Shown here one piece after another: positions 12,894 to 22,715 of a DNA stretch of 64,000 nt (positions are counted from its first letter, which is position 1; each line of letters starts with the position of its first letter). The stretch is from Struthio camelus (taxonomy: Eukaryota; Chordata; Aves; Struthioniformes; Struthionidae). The DNA lies in NCBI RefSeq assembly GCF_040807025.1, contig NC_090964.1, positions 5,766,001 through 5,830,000 on the forward strand. The letters are read 5' to 3'. The position numbers and the translations under genes were made by a program. The notes beneath the pieces are model-generated. The model was given only the letters and a program-made list of their open reading frames with translations. It was not told the DNA's origin and searched no databases.

Positions 12894-14060
12894 ATCAGAG
12901 GTGCCACCAGCTGCGTGTCTGGAGGGGAAGATCTTTGCCGGCGAGGGCCGCGGAGCAGGGCCTGGGAAGAGTCGCCCCGACGGGGCCGGCAGCGTGCGGG
13001 AACCGGCCGGGCACCCACCAGCGCTGACCACTTGGTGGGGATTTCCACCCGCCCCCCCCAACCAAAACACCCCGTAAATAACCACCCGCCCGCCGGGATG
13101 AAGTTTTATTTCCTGCTCAGGGCGCTGCGGGCAAGGAGGAAGAGGGAGGAAGAGGGAGGGATTGCGACGGTGGAGGCGCTCGGGGCGGTAAAGGGAGCCG
13201 GACGCGGCGCGTTCGTCCCCTCCAACTCGCGGCTTTGCAGGAAAATATGGCTTTTTCTTCCCCCCCCTTTTTTTTTTTTAAGGTGTCCCCAGGCGCTGCT
13301 CGCTGCGGGGACTTGGGAGCAGGAGGCACCGCGGAGCGGGGCATGACTCCGCGGCTGGGAAGGCAGCGCGGCCGCCGAGCGCGGGGCTGGATCGCGGCGG
13401 CGAAACAGCAGCTGGAAGGAGCAAGGCGGAGGGGGGGGAACACCCACATCTGGGAGAGGGGACACGGGCGTTTGGAGATCGGTGCGGGCACGAACCGAGC
13501 GATCCGCGCCCGGAGAGCGGAGCGAGTCCCTCTCTGCCGCCCCCCCTTCGCGGCGCTCCCCCCGGAGCGGGGCTCGGCGTGCCGGTGCCGGCCGGAGCGC
13601 TCCCGGGGCGGCGGCCCGAAACGCGCCGGGGGCCGAGGCGCCGGCCCCCGCTCCAACGCGGGCAGCGAAACTTGGCGCTCGCTGGGGACTAAATCTCAGT
13701 TGCAAACCTCAGCGGGAGCGGCCGGCAGCGGCTCGCGAGCTGCCGGGGCGGCCGCGCTCCGAGCCCCTCTTTCCCCCGACGGCCCGGAGAAGGTATTTGG
13801 GGGGGGGGGAACCCAAGCGCCCCCCCACCCCATGCAAGCAGGCACCCACACGCCGGCACGCCTGCGAGCACCCCCGGGCACGGCTGAGCGTGCACACCTG
13901 CGAGCATGCACCCGCGGGCGAGCGCGCCCCAGCCCGCGGCGCCCCGCTGCCCCCCGCGGAGCTCGGCGCTGCTGCGCAGCCCCAAAACGCCCCGACGGCC
14001 GGGAGCCGCCGTGTCCGTCCGTCCGTCCTCCCCCACCACCGCGCCGCGCACCGTCCTCAC

Positions 14061-14133
14061 CGGCGGGCGTCTCGGTGTCCAGCGCGCAGACCCGCAGGGC
14101 GAGGGCGAGGAGCAGCGCCCGGGCGCTTCGCAT
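14061..14133 (-). CDS. PTPRU: PTPRU coding exon 1 (start codon and signal peptide)
   Basis: PTPRU is a type IIB (MAM-domain) receptor protein tyrosine phosphatase at the plasma membrane, involved in homophilic adhesion and catenin signalling. Only the first coding exon is here. Reading down from 14133 it encodes MRSARALLLALALRVCAL and then DTETPA: a hydrophobic signal peptide followed by a start of mature chain that closely resembles the human N-terminus (remembered as ending ETETPAAG). The start has a good context (ACC before ATG). The exon ends after one base of codon 25 at a clean GTGAGG donor. An in-frame upstream ATG at 14250 would add an Arg/Pro-rich stretch before the signal peptide, so 14133 is preferred. 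Position and orientation beside MECR match the conserved neighbourhood. Confidence 0.88.
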
Positions 14134-14327
14134 GGTGCAGCCCGCCGCGGCGGGAGGGGGGGGGGAGAGGGGGGGGAGGGTGCGGGGCTGCTGCCGCCGC
14201 CGCCGCCGCCTGCGGGCCCGCGGATTCGGCGCGGCGGCGCAGCGGGGCACGCGCGCCCGCCCCGCGCCTCAAATAGCGGCGGCCGCGCGGCGGCGACCGG
14301 CTCCGCCTGACGTCAGCGCCGCGCGGG

Positions 14328-14330
<3 letters not shown>
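14134..14330 (-). promoter_or_regulatory. PTPRU: PTPRU proximal promoter / 5'UTR with CRE
   Basis: CpG-dense sequence directly upstream of the PTPRU start. A perfect palindromic CRE (TGACGTCA) lies at 14308-14315. On the minus strand a weak TATA-like element (CTATTTGAG) follows about 35 bases downstream, near 14268-14276, which would place transcription start near 14240 and give a 5'UTR of about 100 bases. The CRE match is seen directly; the start site is inferred. Confidence 0.5.

Positions 14331-14377
<47 letters not shown>
14328..14377. repeat. (GCC)n trinucleotide repeat, about 16 units
   Basis: Uninterrupted GCC/GGC repeat about 200 bases upstream of the PTPRU start codon, just upstream of the CRE. 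Such GC-rich triplets in promoters or 5'UTRs are often length-polymorphic. It encodes no supported protein here. Confidence 0.9.
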
Positions 14378-17300
14378 GCCTCGGGCAGGCCGGCGCCGCC
14401 CCCTGCCGGCCGCCGCGCGCAACCGCAGCCCCCCTCCCCCCTCCCCTCCCCGCGCGCCCCGGGGCCGCCGCGCCGGCGGGGGCTCCGGTTGCGGGGTTGT
14501 TGCTGCCTGCACGGGGGGGTCCGGTTGCACGGGGGTCCCGCGTGGCGGAGGGAGCCCCGGTTGCACGGGGGGGGGGTCCGGTTGCGCGAGGGTCCCGCGT
14601 GGCGGAGGGAGCCCCGGTTGCACGGGGTGGTCCCCAGCTGCAGAGAGATGCATGGGCTGCAGGGGGGTCCCCGGTTGCAGGGGGGTCCCCAGCTGCAGAG
14701 GGGTGCGTGGCCGCAGGGGAGTCCCCGGTTGCAGGGGGGTCCCCAGCTGCAGAGGGGTGTGTGGCCGCAGGGGGGTCCCCGGTTGCAGGGGGGTCCCCAG
14801 CTGCAGAGGGGTGCGTGGCCGCAGGGGGGTCCCCGGTTGCAGGGGGGTCCCCAGCTGCAGAGGGGTGCGTGGCCGCAGGGGGGTCCCCGGTTGCAGGGGG
14901 GTCCCCAGCTGCAGAGGGGTGCGTGGCCGCAGGGGGGTCCCCGGTTGCAGGGGGGTCCCCAGCTGCAGAGGGGTGTGTGGCCGCAGGGGGGTCCCCGGTT
15001 GCAGGGGGGTCCCCAGCTGCAGAGGGGTGTGTGGCCTCAGGGGGGTCCCCGGTTGCAGGGGGGTCCCCAGCTGCAGAGGGGTGTGTGGCCGCAGGGGGGT
15101 CCCCGGTTGCAGGGGGGTCCCCAGCTGCAGAGGGGTGTGTGGCCTCAGGGGGGTCCCCGGTTGCAGGGGGGTCCCCAGCTGCAGAGGGGTGCGTGGCCGC
15201 AGGGGGGTCCCCGGTTGCAGGGGGGTCCCCAGCTGCGAGGGGTGCGTGGCTGCAGGGGGGTCCCCGGTTGCAGGGGGGTCCCCAGCTGCAGAGGGGTGCG
15301 TGGCCGCAGGGGGGTCCCCGGTTGCAGGGGGGTCCCCAGCTGCAGAGGGGTGCGTGGCCGCAGGGGGGTCCCCGGTTGCAGGGGGGTCCCCAGCTGCAGA
15401 GGGGTGCGTGGCCGCAGGGGGGTCCCCAGCTGCAGAGGGGTGTGTGGCCGCGGGGGGGTCCCCGGTTGCAGGGGGGTCCCCAGCTGCGAGGGGTGCGTGG
15501 CCGCAGGGGGGTCCCCGGTTGCAGGGGGGTCCCCAGCTGCAGAGGGGTGCATGGCTGCGGGGGGGGGTCTCCAGTTGCAGGGCAGGTTCCTGCCTGCTGG
15601 GGGGTTGCGTGACTGCAGGGGAAGGTCCCCCATTGCAAAGGTGGGGGGGATCCCTGGTTGCAATGCATGGGGTGCATGGCTGCGGGGGGGGGGCGCTGAT
15701 TGCAGAGGCATCCTCAGTTGCAGGGGGGGTGCGAGAGATGCTCGCCGGGCAACGAACGCCCAGGGCTGGCGAACGCAGCCGGAGCGGCCGAGATAACCCG
15801 GAGCAAGCGTGGGGTGAACACAGAGGGGCAGAAAAGGAGGAAAATCTCTCCGACGGGGGTGGGCATGGGGCGGGGGGGGGGAAAAAAACACAGGGCAAGG
15901 GAGAAGGCACCAAGCACCGCCGGGGAGCCCTGCACGAGGGCACGGCGCCGTCTCGGGAGCAAGCGCGGGGACGGCGCGGCGCTGGGCACCGGTGCCAAGG
16001 GATGTGAAAGCCGCCTTGTTCGCCGGCATCCTCTGCAGCTCTGTTTACGGAGGGAAATGTTTTCCCAAAGGTTTGGAGCAGAGGGCGGGAGTTTGCACCG
16101 CGGTCGCCGGCGTCATCCGCCGTGGCCCCCGGCTCCGGCGACAAATAGGGTGAAAAAAAAGGTCTAAGGGAAGATTAAAACAAACTTGGAGGGCGGGTGG
16201 GAGACGGCTGCGTTTCGCCGGGCAAGGCCTTGGCGTGCCCGCGGCGGTGCCCGGATGGAGGAGGTGCGGGAGGAGGCATCCGAGCCTGAGCATGACGGAT
16301 TGCGGTGTCAAACGGCTAATAGATGGGTGTAATTCAGCTCTGCAAACCTCCTAGGAAAATCCCGGCTCGGAAGACGTGCGCCGTGTCCCTGGTAATAGCC
16401 TTGCTTCGCATTGCACAGCGCTGCCAGCAAATGCCAAAAGCTTTCTCCAATTTCTCTTTGTCCCCCCCCACCGAAAAGAAAGGCAGCGCTCCGCCAGGCT
16501 GCCTTGCCGCTCTTGCAAATTGAGCTCATTTATTTGCTTTATCCAGGTGGGGTCGGATCCATCACAGGACAAAGACTCGCTCGGGAAAATAAATCGCGCC
16601 GGGCCGGCCCCGGAGGAGCGCTTCGAAGCGCCGGGCCAGCGCAGGAGCCGCTGGCGCCCGGAGCCGAGCCGTCCTTTCCCAAAAGCAGCGGGGGCGGAAC
16701 GAACCCGCCGGCGATGCGGACCCGAGAGGTGGGCCGCGTCTCGGGCATCGCTTGCCGAGCTCGGCCCGGCGTCCCTCTTCACCCGCCCGGCGTCGTCCGT
16801 CCGAAGGGAAAACAGCTTGGATGGCGCCTGCCGGCTCATCGGAGCCAGGCCGGAGCGTGGCGGCTCCTGCCTCGCACGTCCGCGGCCCCACCACGGACGT
16901 CCCCGCGCCGGCTGGCGCCCGTGCCCACGGTGCCAGCGGGGCCCCGGGCCGAGGGGAGGCCGAACCGCCCCGGTTCCCGCGCCGGCACCGCGGGAAATCG
17001 CCGCTGCCCATCTTCTCCTCCGCGCGTTAGGTGAAGACCCTGCGTCCGTCTTGGCGCGTGGCCTGGGAGCGTGTCCCTACCCAAGGGACGGTCCCGTCCC
17101 GGGACTCCAAACACGACGTGGCCCCTACCCAGAGCGCCGACATCGGTGCGATCGGAGCCAAAGAGCCCGCCGGAGACAGACGGCTCCGCCGCCGGCTGCT
17201 CCTCCACCTCGGGGAGCATGTCCGAGCTGAGCCAACCGTAAAATCTCTGCAAACCATTAAAATCCGTCCTGCCCGGAGCGGACGCGGGCGCCCTTCACCC

Positions 17301-18910
17301 CGAGCACGGACGGGCCCCATCGCCAGCCGGCGACGGCAGAGCCGTCCCCCTGCCCCTCGCTGCGCAAGCCTGACAAATCCCCTTCCGACGATGCTAAAAG
17401 CCTGTTAAAATAATGCCTCATAAAGGAATTAAGCCGCTTAGACGAGCAGCGAAGCCAGGAGAGCGCAGAACCGGCGACGGACGAAACACCTCCCAGGAAT
17501 AAATCTCTTCCGCGGCAATTAACGGCTTGGCTGCGCTTCCCGGGCTCGGTCCCTCCGACCCGCCGGCCTCCTTGCTCTCCAGGCACGAGCCCGCGGGCGG
17601 CAGGCACGAGTTCATTAACTGCAGCTGACAAACCGCTTGTCCGAAGCCAATTAACATCTCCGCTCCGTTCATTAAGGCCGTGGTTCGCCAGGAAGCAGGT
17701 ACGGCTGCGCCGGGAGAACGGGAACGCAGGGGCAGCTCAGCTCCCCGCAGGGGCAGGAGGAGCTGGAGCTGCGAGCGGCCGTTGGGTGCTGCCCGGCGGG
17801 CTGCGATTGCCCCGCTTGGGTCCTGGCTCTGCAGGATCCTGCCGCCCTGCAAGTCCCTACGCGTCCTTTATCCCCAGGGATGAGGAATACGATGCTCCCC
17901 TTCCCCGATATCCGTTCCCTCGGGACACAGCTCCTCTAATCCGCCGTCGCTTCAGGCCAGCGGGCTGCCGCAGGACATCGCCGGGATTTTTTGGCGAAGC
18001 AACCCGAAAAGACGGCGCTTTGAAGGCGCGCGAGCGTTTTCACGCGACGCGCCGGCCCTTTTCTAAACGCCAAAGTCGCTTTTCGGAACAAGGCGTCGCG
18101 CAAGCAGAGCGGGCACCGGGCCAGCGTTTCCCGAAGCGCCTTTCCCGGCCAACGTGTCGCAACCCAACGCGCGCCCGCTTTCCGAGCCGCTTCGCAACCC
18201 CTTCCCCGCTCCCGCACCGCCTGCCGAGGAATTTACCAAGCACGGGGAGAAAAAAACCCAAAAAAATCCCAACTCTGCCAGTTGCAGCCGCGGAGGCCGG
18301 AGGTTGGAGCCCCGCCGGAGCCAGCCGCCCGCCCCGGGAAGCGCCAGCGGCGAGGGGGCGGCCGTCGCCCCGAAATCACAGCTCTTCTCTCGCCTCCGCC
18401 GGTCCCACGCTCTCCGAGTGAAATCAGAGCGTTAGCCACGATTTGACCCGCCTGCGCTGCAGGGCCCAGGCGTCCGGGCTGCCCTCTGCTTCCTCCCGCA
18501 GCGGGATTAAACCGGGCAGCCCCGCTCCGGCCGCCGCTCAGACAGCGACGCAAGTCCATCCTTCCCCTCCCGCCGCGCTGCCGCCGAGGGCCCCCCGTCA
18601 GCGTGTTTGCAATTAAAGCAGCGTTTCGGCTCTCGAGCAGCAAACGCTCGTTAAAGCGTCTCGCCAGGAGAGCCTCGAACGGCTCGGCAGCTAACGGGCG
18701 AAGGGGACGGCGACTGGCCCCCCTCTCCCCCCTCCTTCTGCCGGCGGGGGATCAAGTGCCCGGGCACGGAGCGCGGGATGAAATGAGTTTTGATTTCCCA
18801 CGCGCTAAATGTGTTCACGCAGCCTAACGGGAAGCGTTAGGGTCGGGGCCGCTGGACACAACCTGGCCGTGTCATGCACTCACAGCAGCCAGGGGACGGG
18901 GAGCCCCGTA
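14378..18910. other. Intergenic, PTPRU upstream flank
   Basis: Apart from the 54-bp minisatellite this stretch is CpG-rich DNA without a supported gene. AT-richer patches with homeodomain-type TAAT/ATTA motifs occur at about 16295-16420 and 17385-17690 (ATTAAC, AATTAAC and ATTAAG in a short span). They are possible regulatory elements for PTPRU or MECR; this is inference only. Confidence 0.6.
14620..15560. repeat. 54-bp minisatellite made of three 18-bp subunits
   Basis: About 17 tandem copies of a 54-bp unit. Each copy is three diverged 18-mers in fixed order: GTCCCCGGTTGCAGGGGG, GTCCCCAGCTGCAGAGGG, GTGCGTGGCCGCAGGGGG. One copy near 15418 lacks the first subunit. Copies near 15230 and 15480 have a one-base deletion in the second. 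Flanking degenerate copies extend to about 14510 on the left and 15730 on the right. The period is divisible by three and almost free of stops, so long spurious ORFs cross it in several frames. The plus strand carries regular runs of four to six G. Confidence 0.95.
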
Positions 18911-18917
18911 CCACCAC

Positions 18918-19256
18918 CATGGACCCACCACGGACCTGCCACGGACCTGCCATGGAGCCACTCCGAAGCCACCATGGACCCACCACGGACCTGCCACGGA
19001 CCTGCCATGGAGCCACTCCGAAGCCACCATGGACCCACCATGGACCTGCCACAGACCTGCCATGGAGCCACCCCAAAGCCACCATGGACCCACCACGGAC
19101 CTGCCATGGACCTGCCATGGACCTGCCATGGAGCCACCATGAAGCCACCATGGAGCCACCCCCAAGCCACCATGGAGCTACCATGGACCTGCCACGGAGC
19201 CACCACAGACCCACCATGGACCCACCACGGACCCACCACGGACCTGCCATGGACAG
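18918..19256. repeat. 11-bp minisatellite with 55-bp higher-order period
   Basis: About 31 tandem 11-mers of the form CACCATGGACC, CACCACGGACC, TGCCACGGACC, TGCCATGGAGC. At the left end they form a 55-bp block of five ordered 11-mers that repeats at least three times (18918, 18973, 19028 onward) before the order decays. Period 11 is not a multiple of three, so each translated frame carries a 33-base repeat. The ORFs here are artefacts. Confidence 0.93.
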
Positions 19257-22225
19257 GCTGAGCATAAGGATGAGGCCGAGGGTGAGGATGAGGATGAGGA
19301 AGGCTCGGGGCCCTGCCAGGTGGACAGGGCAGTGGGTAGCGCTCTCCTCCCAGCCCTGCACCTGCTCCAGGGCCGGCCCCATGCCGGGGTGCCGTCCTGC
19401 CTGGTGCGGCCCGGAGCCGCCCCGGCCGGTGGAGAAGGTCCCAGCTTCCAGGGGTGATTCCTGGGAATTTCCTCGCATCCCAAGAGGGCCGTGATCCGGA
19501 CGGGATGGGGCCTTCAGGCAAGCCCCTAGGGCGAGCAGGGTTTTATCCTGCTCTCCAGGTCGGTTCCTTGCTTTTTACTGCCGCCGGAGTAAATTCACCC
19601 ATTTTCCCATGAAAACCACGGGGTTTTGCTTTGGCTGAGTGAGCTGGGAGACAGCCCGAAGCCCGGGGAGGGCGAGACGGCGGGAGGAAAGGAGGAAGAT
19701 GAAACGGGGAGGGGGGAAACTGAGGCACGAGCAGCGGTGGTGGCGCAGCCGGGGTCTCGATCCCGGGATGCCGTAGCCTCCACCCCAGCTCCACCGCAGA
19801 CCCCTTCCGACCAGACTCACTGCAAAATAAACCCCCCTCCCCCCCCAAAATTAGATTTTAGGTCATTTTGAGAATATTTCCCCTGCAAGGACAAGGCAAA
19901 GGTTTCCGCCTCGGCAGCCTCCGCTCCCATCCCCGATGGAGCAAAGCCAATTCCCAGCCGGCGCATGCAGATTGCGGATGTTTTGACCCAAAAAAGGGGG
20001 TCCCCCCCCCCGCAATGCCTCCTGCTTCTAGCACGGGCTGGAGGGAGCATCTCCCCTCCCGAGCCGTAACTCGCTGCGGTGACCGTCCCTGGGACGACCG
20101 ATCTCGCAGAGCGCCGAGGGAGCCACCCTGCCCAGCGCCAGGCAGCCGTCCGCGATGCTACAGAGGAATTGAAGCCATTCGAGACCCCAAATTTTTACCT
20201 TCTGCTCCCCCCCCACCTTTCCCTTTATGCCAGTCTTTTTTTTCCCCTCTTCCCCGGCCTTCTCCCTCTTTCTCTCTCTCCGCCTATTACGCCCCCAGCC
20301 AGTTCTTTATCTCTAATAAGACTCCGCTATTTTCTCAAATCACCTTTTACTAATGCCCAAAGTCCTTTTCTTCCTTAACGGACAAAAAAGATTGTCTCAT
20401 CTAGCCGCTCTCGCCCCGCAAGGCCCCGCCGGCAGCGGCCAGGCGCCCGCTGCGGCGCCGCGGCCGCCTCTAATAGAGCTATTAGATGAGTTAGCGCAGC
20501 CTGAAAGGACGAAATAACTTGGGCCCCTTCGTCCGAAGAAACCGCCGGAGCCGCCCGGATTCCTGTTCGCGGCGACGAATGAGCGAGCGCTCCCGCGGGA
20601 AATAGCCGGGAAGATGCTATTCGAGCACCGTGGGTGCCCGGACGAGACCCCCAAAAGCTGCCGGGGGGGAGGGGGGGGGCTGCAGCCGCCAGCGGCACCG
20701 TCGGTTTTTGGTTAGCAGCTCCGGGATGGGGAAAGGGCGTTGGGTGTCTCCCGCCCCGTCTCACCGCAATAGCACGTTCCCGTTCCTCCCGCCGCGCGAT
20801 AGCTGAGATGCTGCAGTGAAGCCGCCGGGGATCCTGCGGCACCGCCGTGGCCGAGCTGCTCCCGCGGCTGGACCGACGCTCCCAGTCCCGGCCGCTCTCT
20901 CCAGGCTCAGGCCGAAACGCTTCCCACGGCCCTAACGCCCCTCACCCCCCCCCCACCCCAGGCAATTAGCGCTTTTGCAATTAGTTTGCAATTCTCCGTT
21001 TGCAGTGGCGGGCCCGGCCAAAACTACCTGCAGCCAGGCGAAGCCTCTCCCCTTCTCCCCGTCTTGTTGCACCAAGCCGAAAGAGCCTTTTGCAGTTTAT
21101 CTTGACCTTTCGCCAGCTTATTTATCTCATTTCGGGTCATTTTTGTCCCCGAAAGACTCTCTGCCTTTTTTTTTTTAACTCCTGAAACAACCCTGAAAAG
21201 ACCTGCTGGATGTAATGGTTAGGACGGAGCGGGGAAATAACTTTGCACTTCACGGGAGGAGGGAGTGACATCGTGTCCAGCTTTATTTTATTTATTTTTC
21301 CCCCCTTCCCTTGCATTTGGGAGAACTTATTTTATTTTACCTTAATTTATGGGTGTCAGGAGCATCAGCAATCCTGCTCCTCGTTTGCCCTCCTTGCGAG
21401 CGCTGACAGCTCCGGCTTGGTGCTTTTCCAGGCGGTAGCAGGCAAAGGACGCGGTCTCCAGCCCAAAGAGCTCGCCGGGCACCCGAGGTTACCACGAACG
21501 GACAAAACCCACCAGTGTTTTAACTGGTAAAACCCGACAAACAAATCAGTTCCTTTCCCGGAGAGGCTGCTTCACGCCGGCGGTTTCCCGCGATGCCGCA
21601 ACCGTTTGTGCGGCTGAGCGGAGCCCTGCGGCCGGGGGGGAGCGGACGCAGCCGCTCCGGACCGAGAGCGGAGCAGAAAGGAAGAAGGAAAAAAAGAGTT
21701 TTACCGCGCCAGGAGCTGCGGTGCTGCTCCTGGGAGGTGCAGCCCCAAGCCGGGCTGTGAAACGGCGGCGAGAGGCGTCGGCGCGCGGGCGGCGCAGCGG
21801 CAGCCCCCGGGGCACCGGCTCCGCGCCGCCCGGAAACGGGCCCAAGCGCAATGAATTTTGCACTCATCGCTGCTGAGAGTCCAGGCCCAGGTGGGTGGCC
21901 GGGGGCCGCACAAGCCACACGGCAGCGGGAAGAGTAGAGACGGCGGGAAAAGCAACAGCAGGGGCGAAACGAAGAAAACCCCTTTGTTGGGTGAATTGGT
22001 GGCTTTTAATGCCCCCGAGCGCTGATGAAACCTATCGACTTGAAAGTGTTTTCTAGTTGCTTTTCTGCAACGTGATTTTTCTGGTTTGTTCCACCGTAAA
22101 ACACTTGGATCTGCGAAAATCCTGAGATTGTCTTGATTGCGAGGCCGGTCGTTGCTGCAAATACAGGCGGGGGGTCGTTGCTGCAAATACAGGCGGGGAG
22201 ACAGCGGGCCCCGAGATGCCCAGGC
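19257..22225. other. Intergenic, no gene seen
   Basis: GC-rich to mixed sequence between PTPRU and MECR. Pyrimidine-rich stretch at 20200-20300. Inverted repeat CTAATAG-AG-CTATTAG at about 20470-20486. Clustered GCAATTAG / GCAATTAGT motifs at about 20960-20990, AT-rich to 21350. A 26-bp tandem duplication at about 22147-22199. No ORF looks like a real protein. Confidence 0.6.
19711..19775 (-). repeat. Possible ancient MIR/core-SINE fragment
   Basis: The stretch with GGGGAAACTGAGGCAC followed by GGGGTCTCGATCCCGGGA resembles the reverse complement of the tRNA-derived MIR core (the conserved CTCAGTTTCC part, then the B-box-like GGTTCGAATCCC part). Seen by eye only; diverged. Confidence 0.4.
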
Positions 22226-22715
22226 CTACAAGTGCATGTGTGCGTGTGCATGCACATATGTGTGCGTTATGCATGTGTGCAGGTGCGTGTGTGCATGTGC
22301 ACGAGTGTGTGGGCACGATGCATGTGTGTGTGCGTGTGTGCCTATGCATGTGTGCATGCATTATGCATATATGTGCGTGTTTGTGTGCATGTGTGCATAT
22401 GCATGTGTGTGTGCACTATGCATGCATGTGCATGCTTGTGCATGCGTGTGTGTGTGCGCATGTGTGCATATGCATGTGCGCATACATTGTGCTTGTGTGT
22501 GCACATGTACACATGTGCGCATGTGCGCATGTGCCCCCTGTGCACATGCATGTGTGCATGCATTACGCATGCATGTGTGTGCTTATGCATGTATGTGTGC
22601 ATTGTGCATGTGTGCGTGTGTGCGTAAATTGTGTGCATTATGCATGTGTGTGCACATATGCATGCGTGCATTGTGCATGTGTGTGCACATGCATCTGCGC
22701 GTGCATTGTGCATGT
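22226..22715. repeat. Long alternating purine-pyrimidine tract (TG/CA/CATG)n
   Basis: Nearly 490 bases of almost strictly alternating purine and pyrimidine, built of TGTG, TGCA, GCAT and CACATG steps with occasional interruptions. Alternating TG/CG sequence is the classical Z-DNA-forming type. The Cys/His/Met-rich ORFs across it are artefacts of the composition. Confidence 0.93.

Larger units (their letters stand above)
1..14060 (-). other. PTPRU: PTPRU intron 1 (partial, 5' portion)
   Basis: Transcribed right to left, this is the part of PTPRU intron 1 next to exon 1; the donor GTGAGG reads on the minus strand from 14060 down. Exon 2, which in the family encodes the start of the MAM domain, is not seen, so it lies beyond base 1. 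The sequence is very GC- and CpG-rich and gives many meaningless ORFs on both strands. It is broken by AT-rich islands (about 3420-3870, 4335-4375, 8690-8810, 10070-10110) and by simple repeats. No other gene is supported. Assignment to intron 1 follows from the exon 1 call. Confidence 0.75.

Noticed and set aside
14500-15600. CRISPR-like array
   Set aside because: Directly adjoining repeats without unique spacers in a vertebrate genome; it is a minisatellite.
13235-15796. 853-codon plus-strand ORF through the PTPRU 5' region and minisatellite
   Set aside because: Its length comes from a stop-free 54-bp repeat and GC-rich flanks; no domain, and it runs antisense over PTPRU exon 1.
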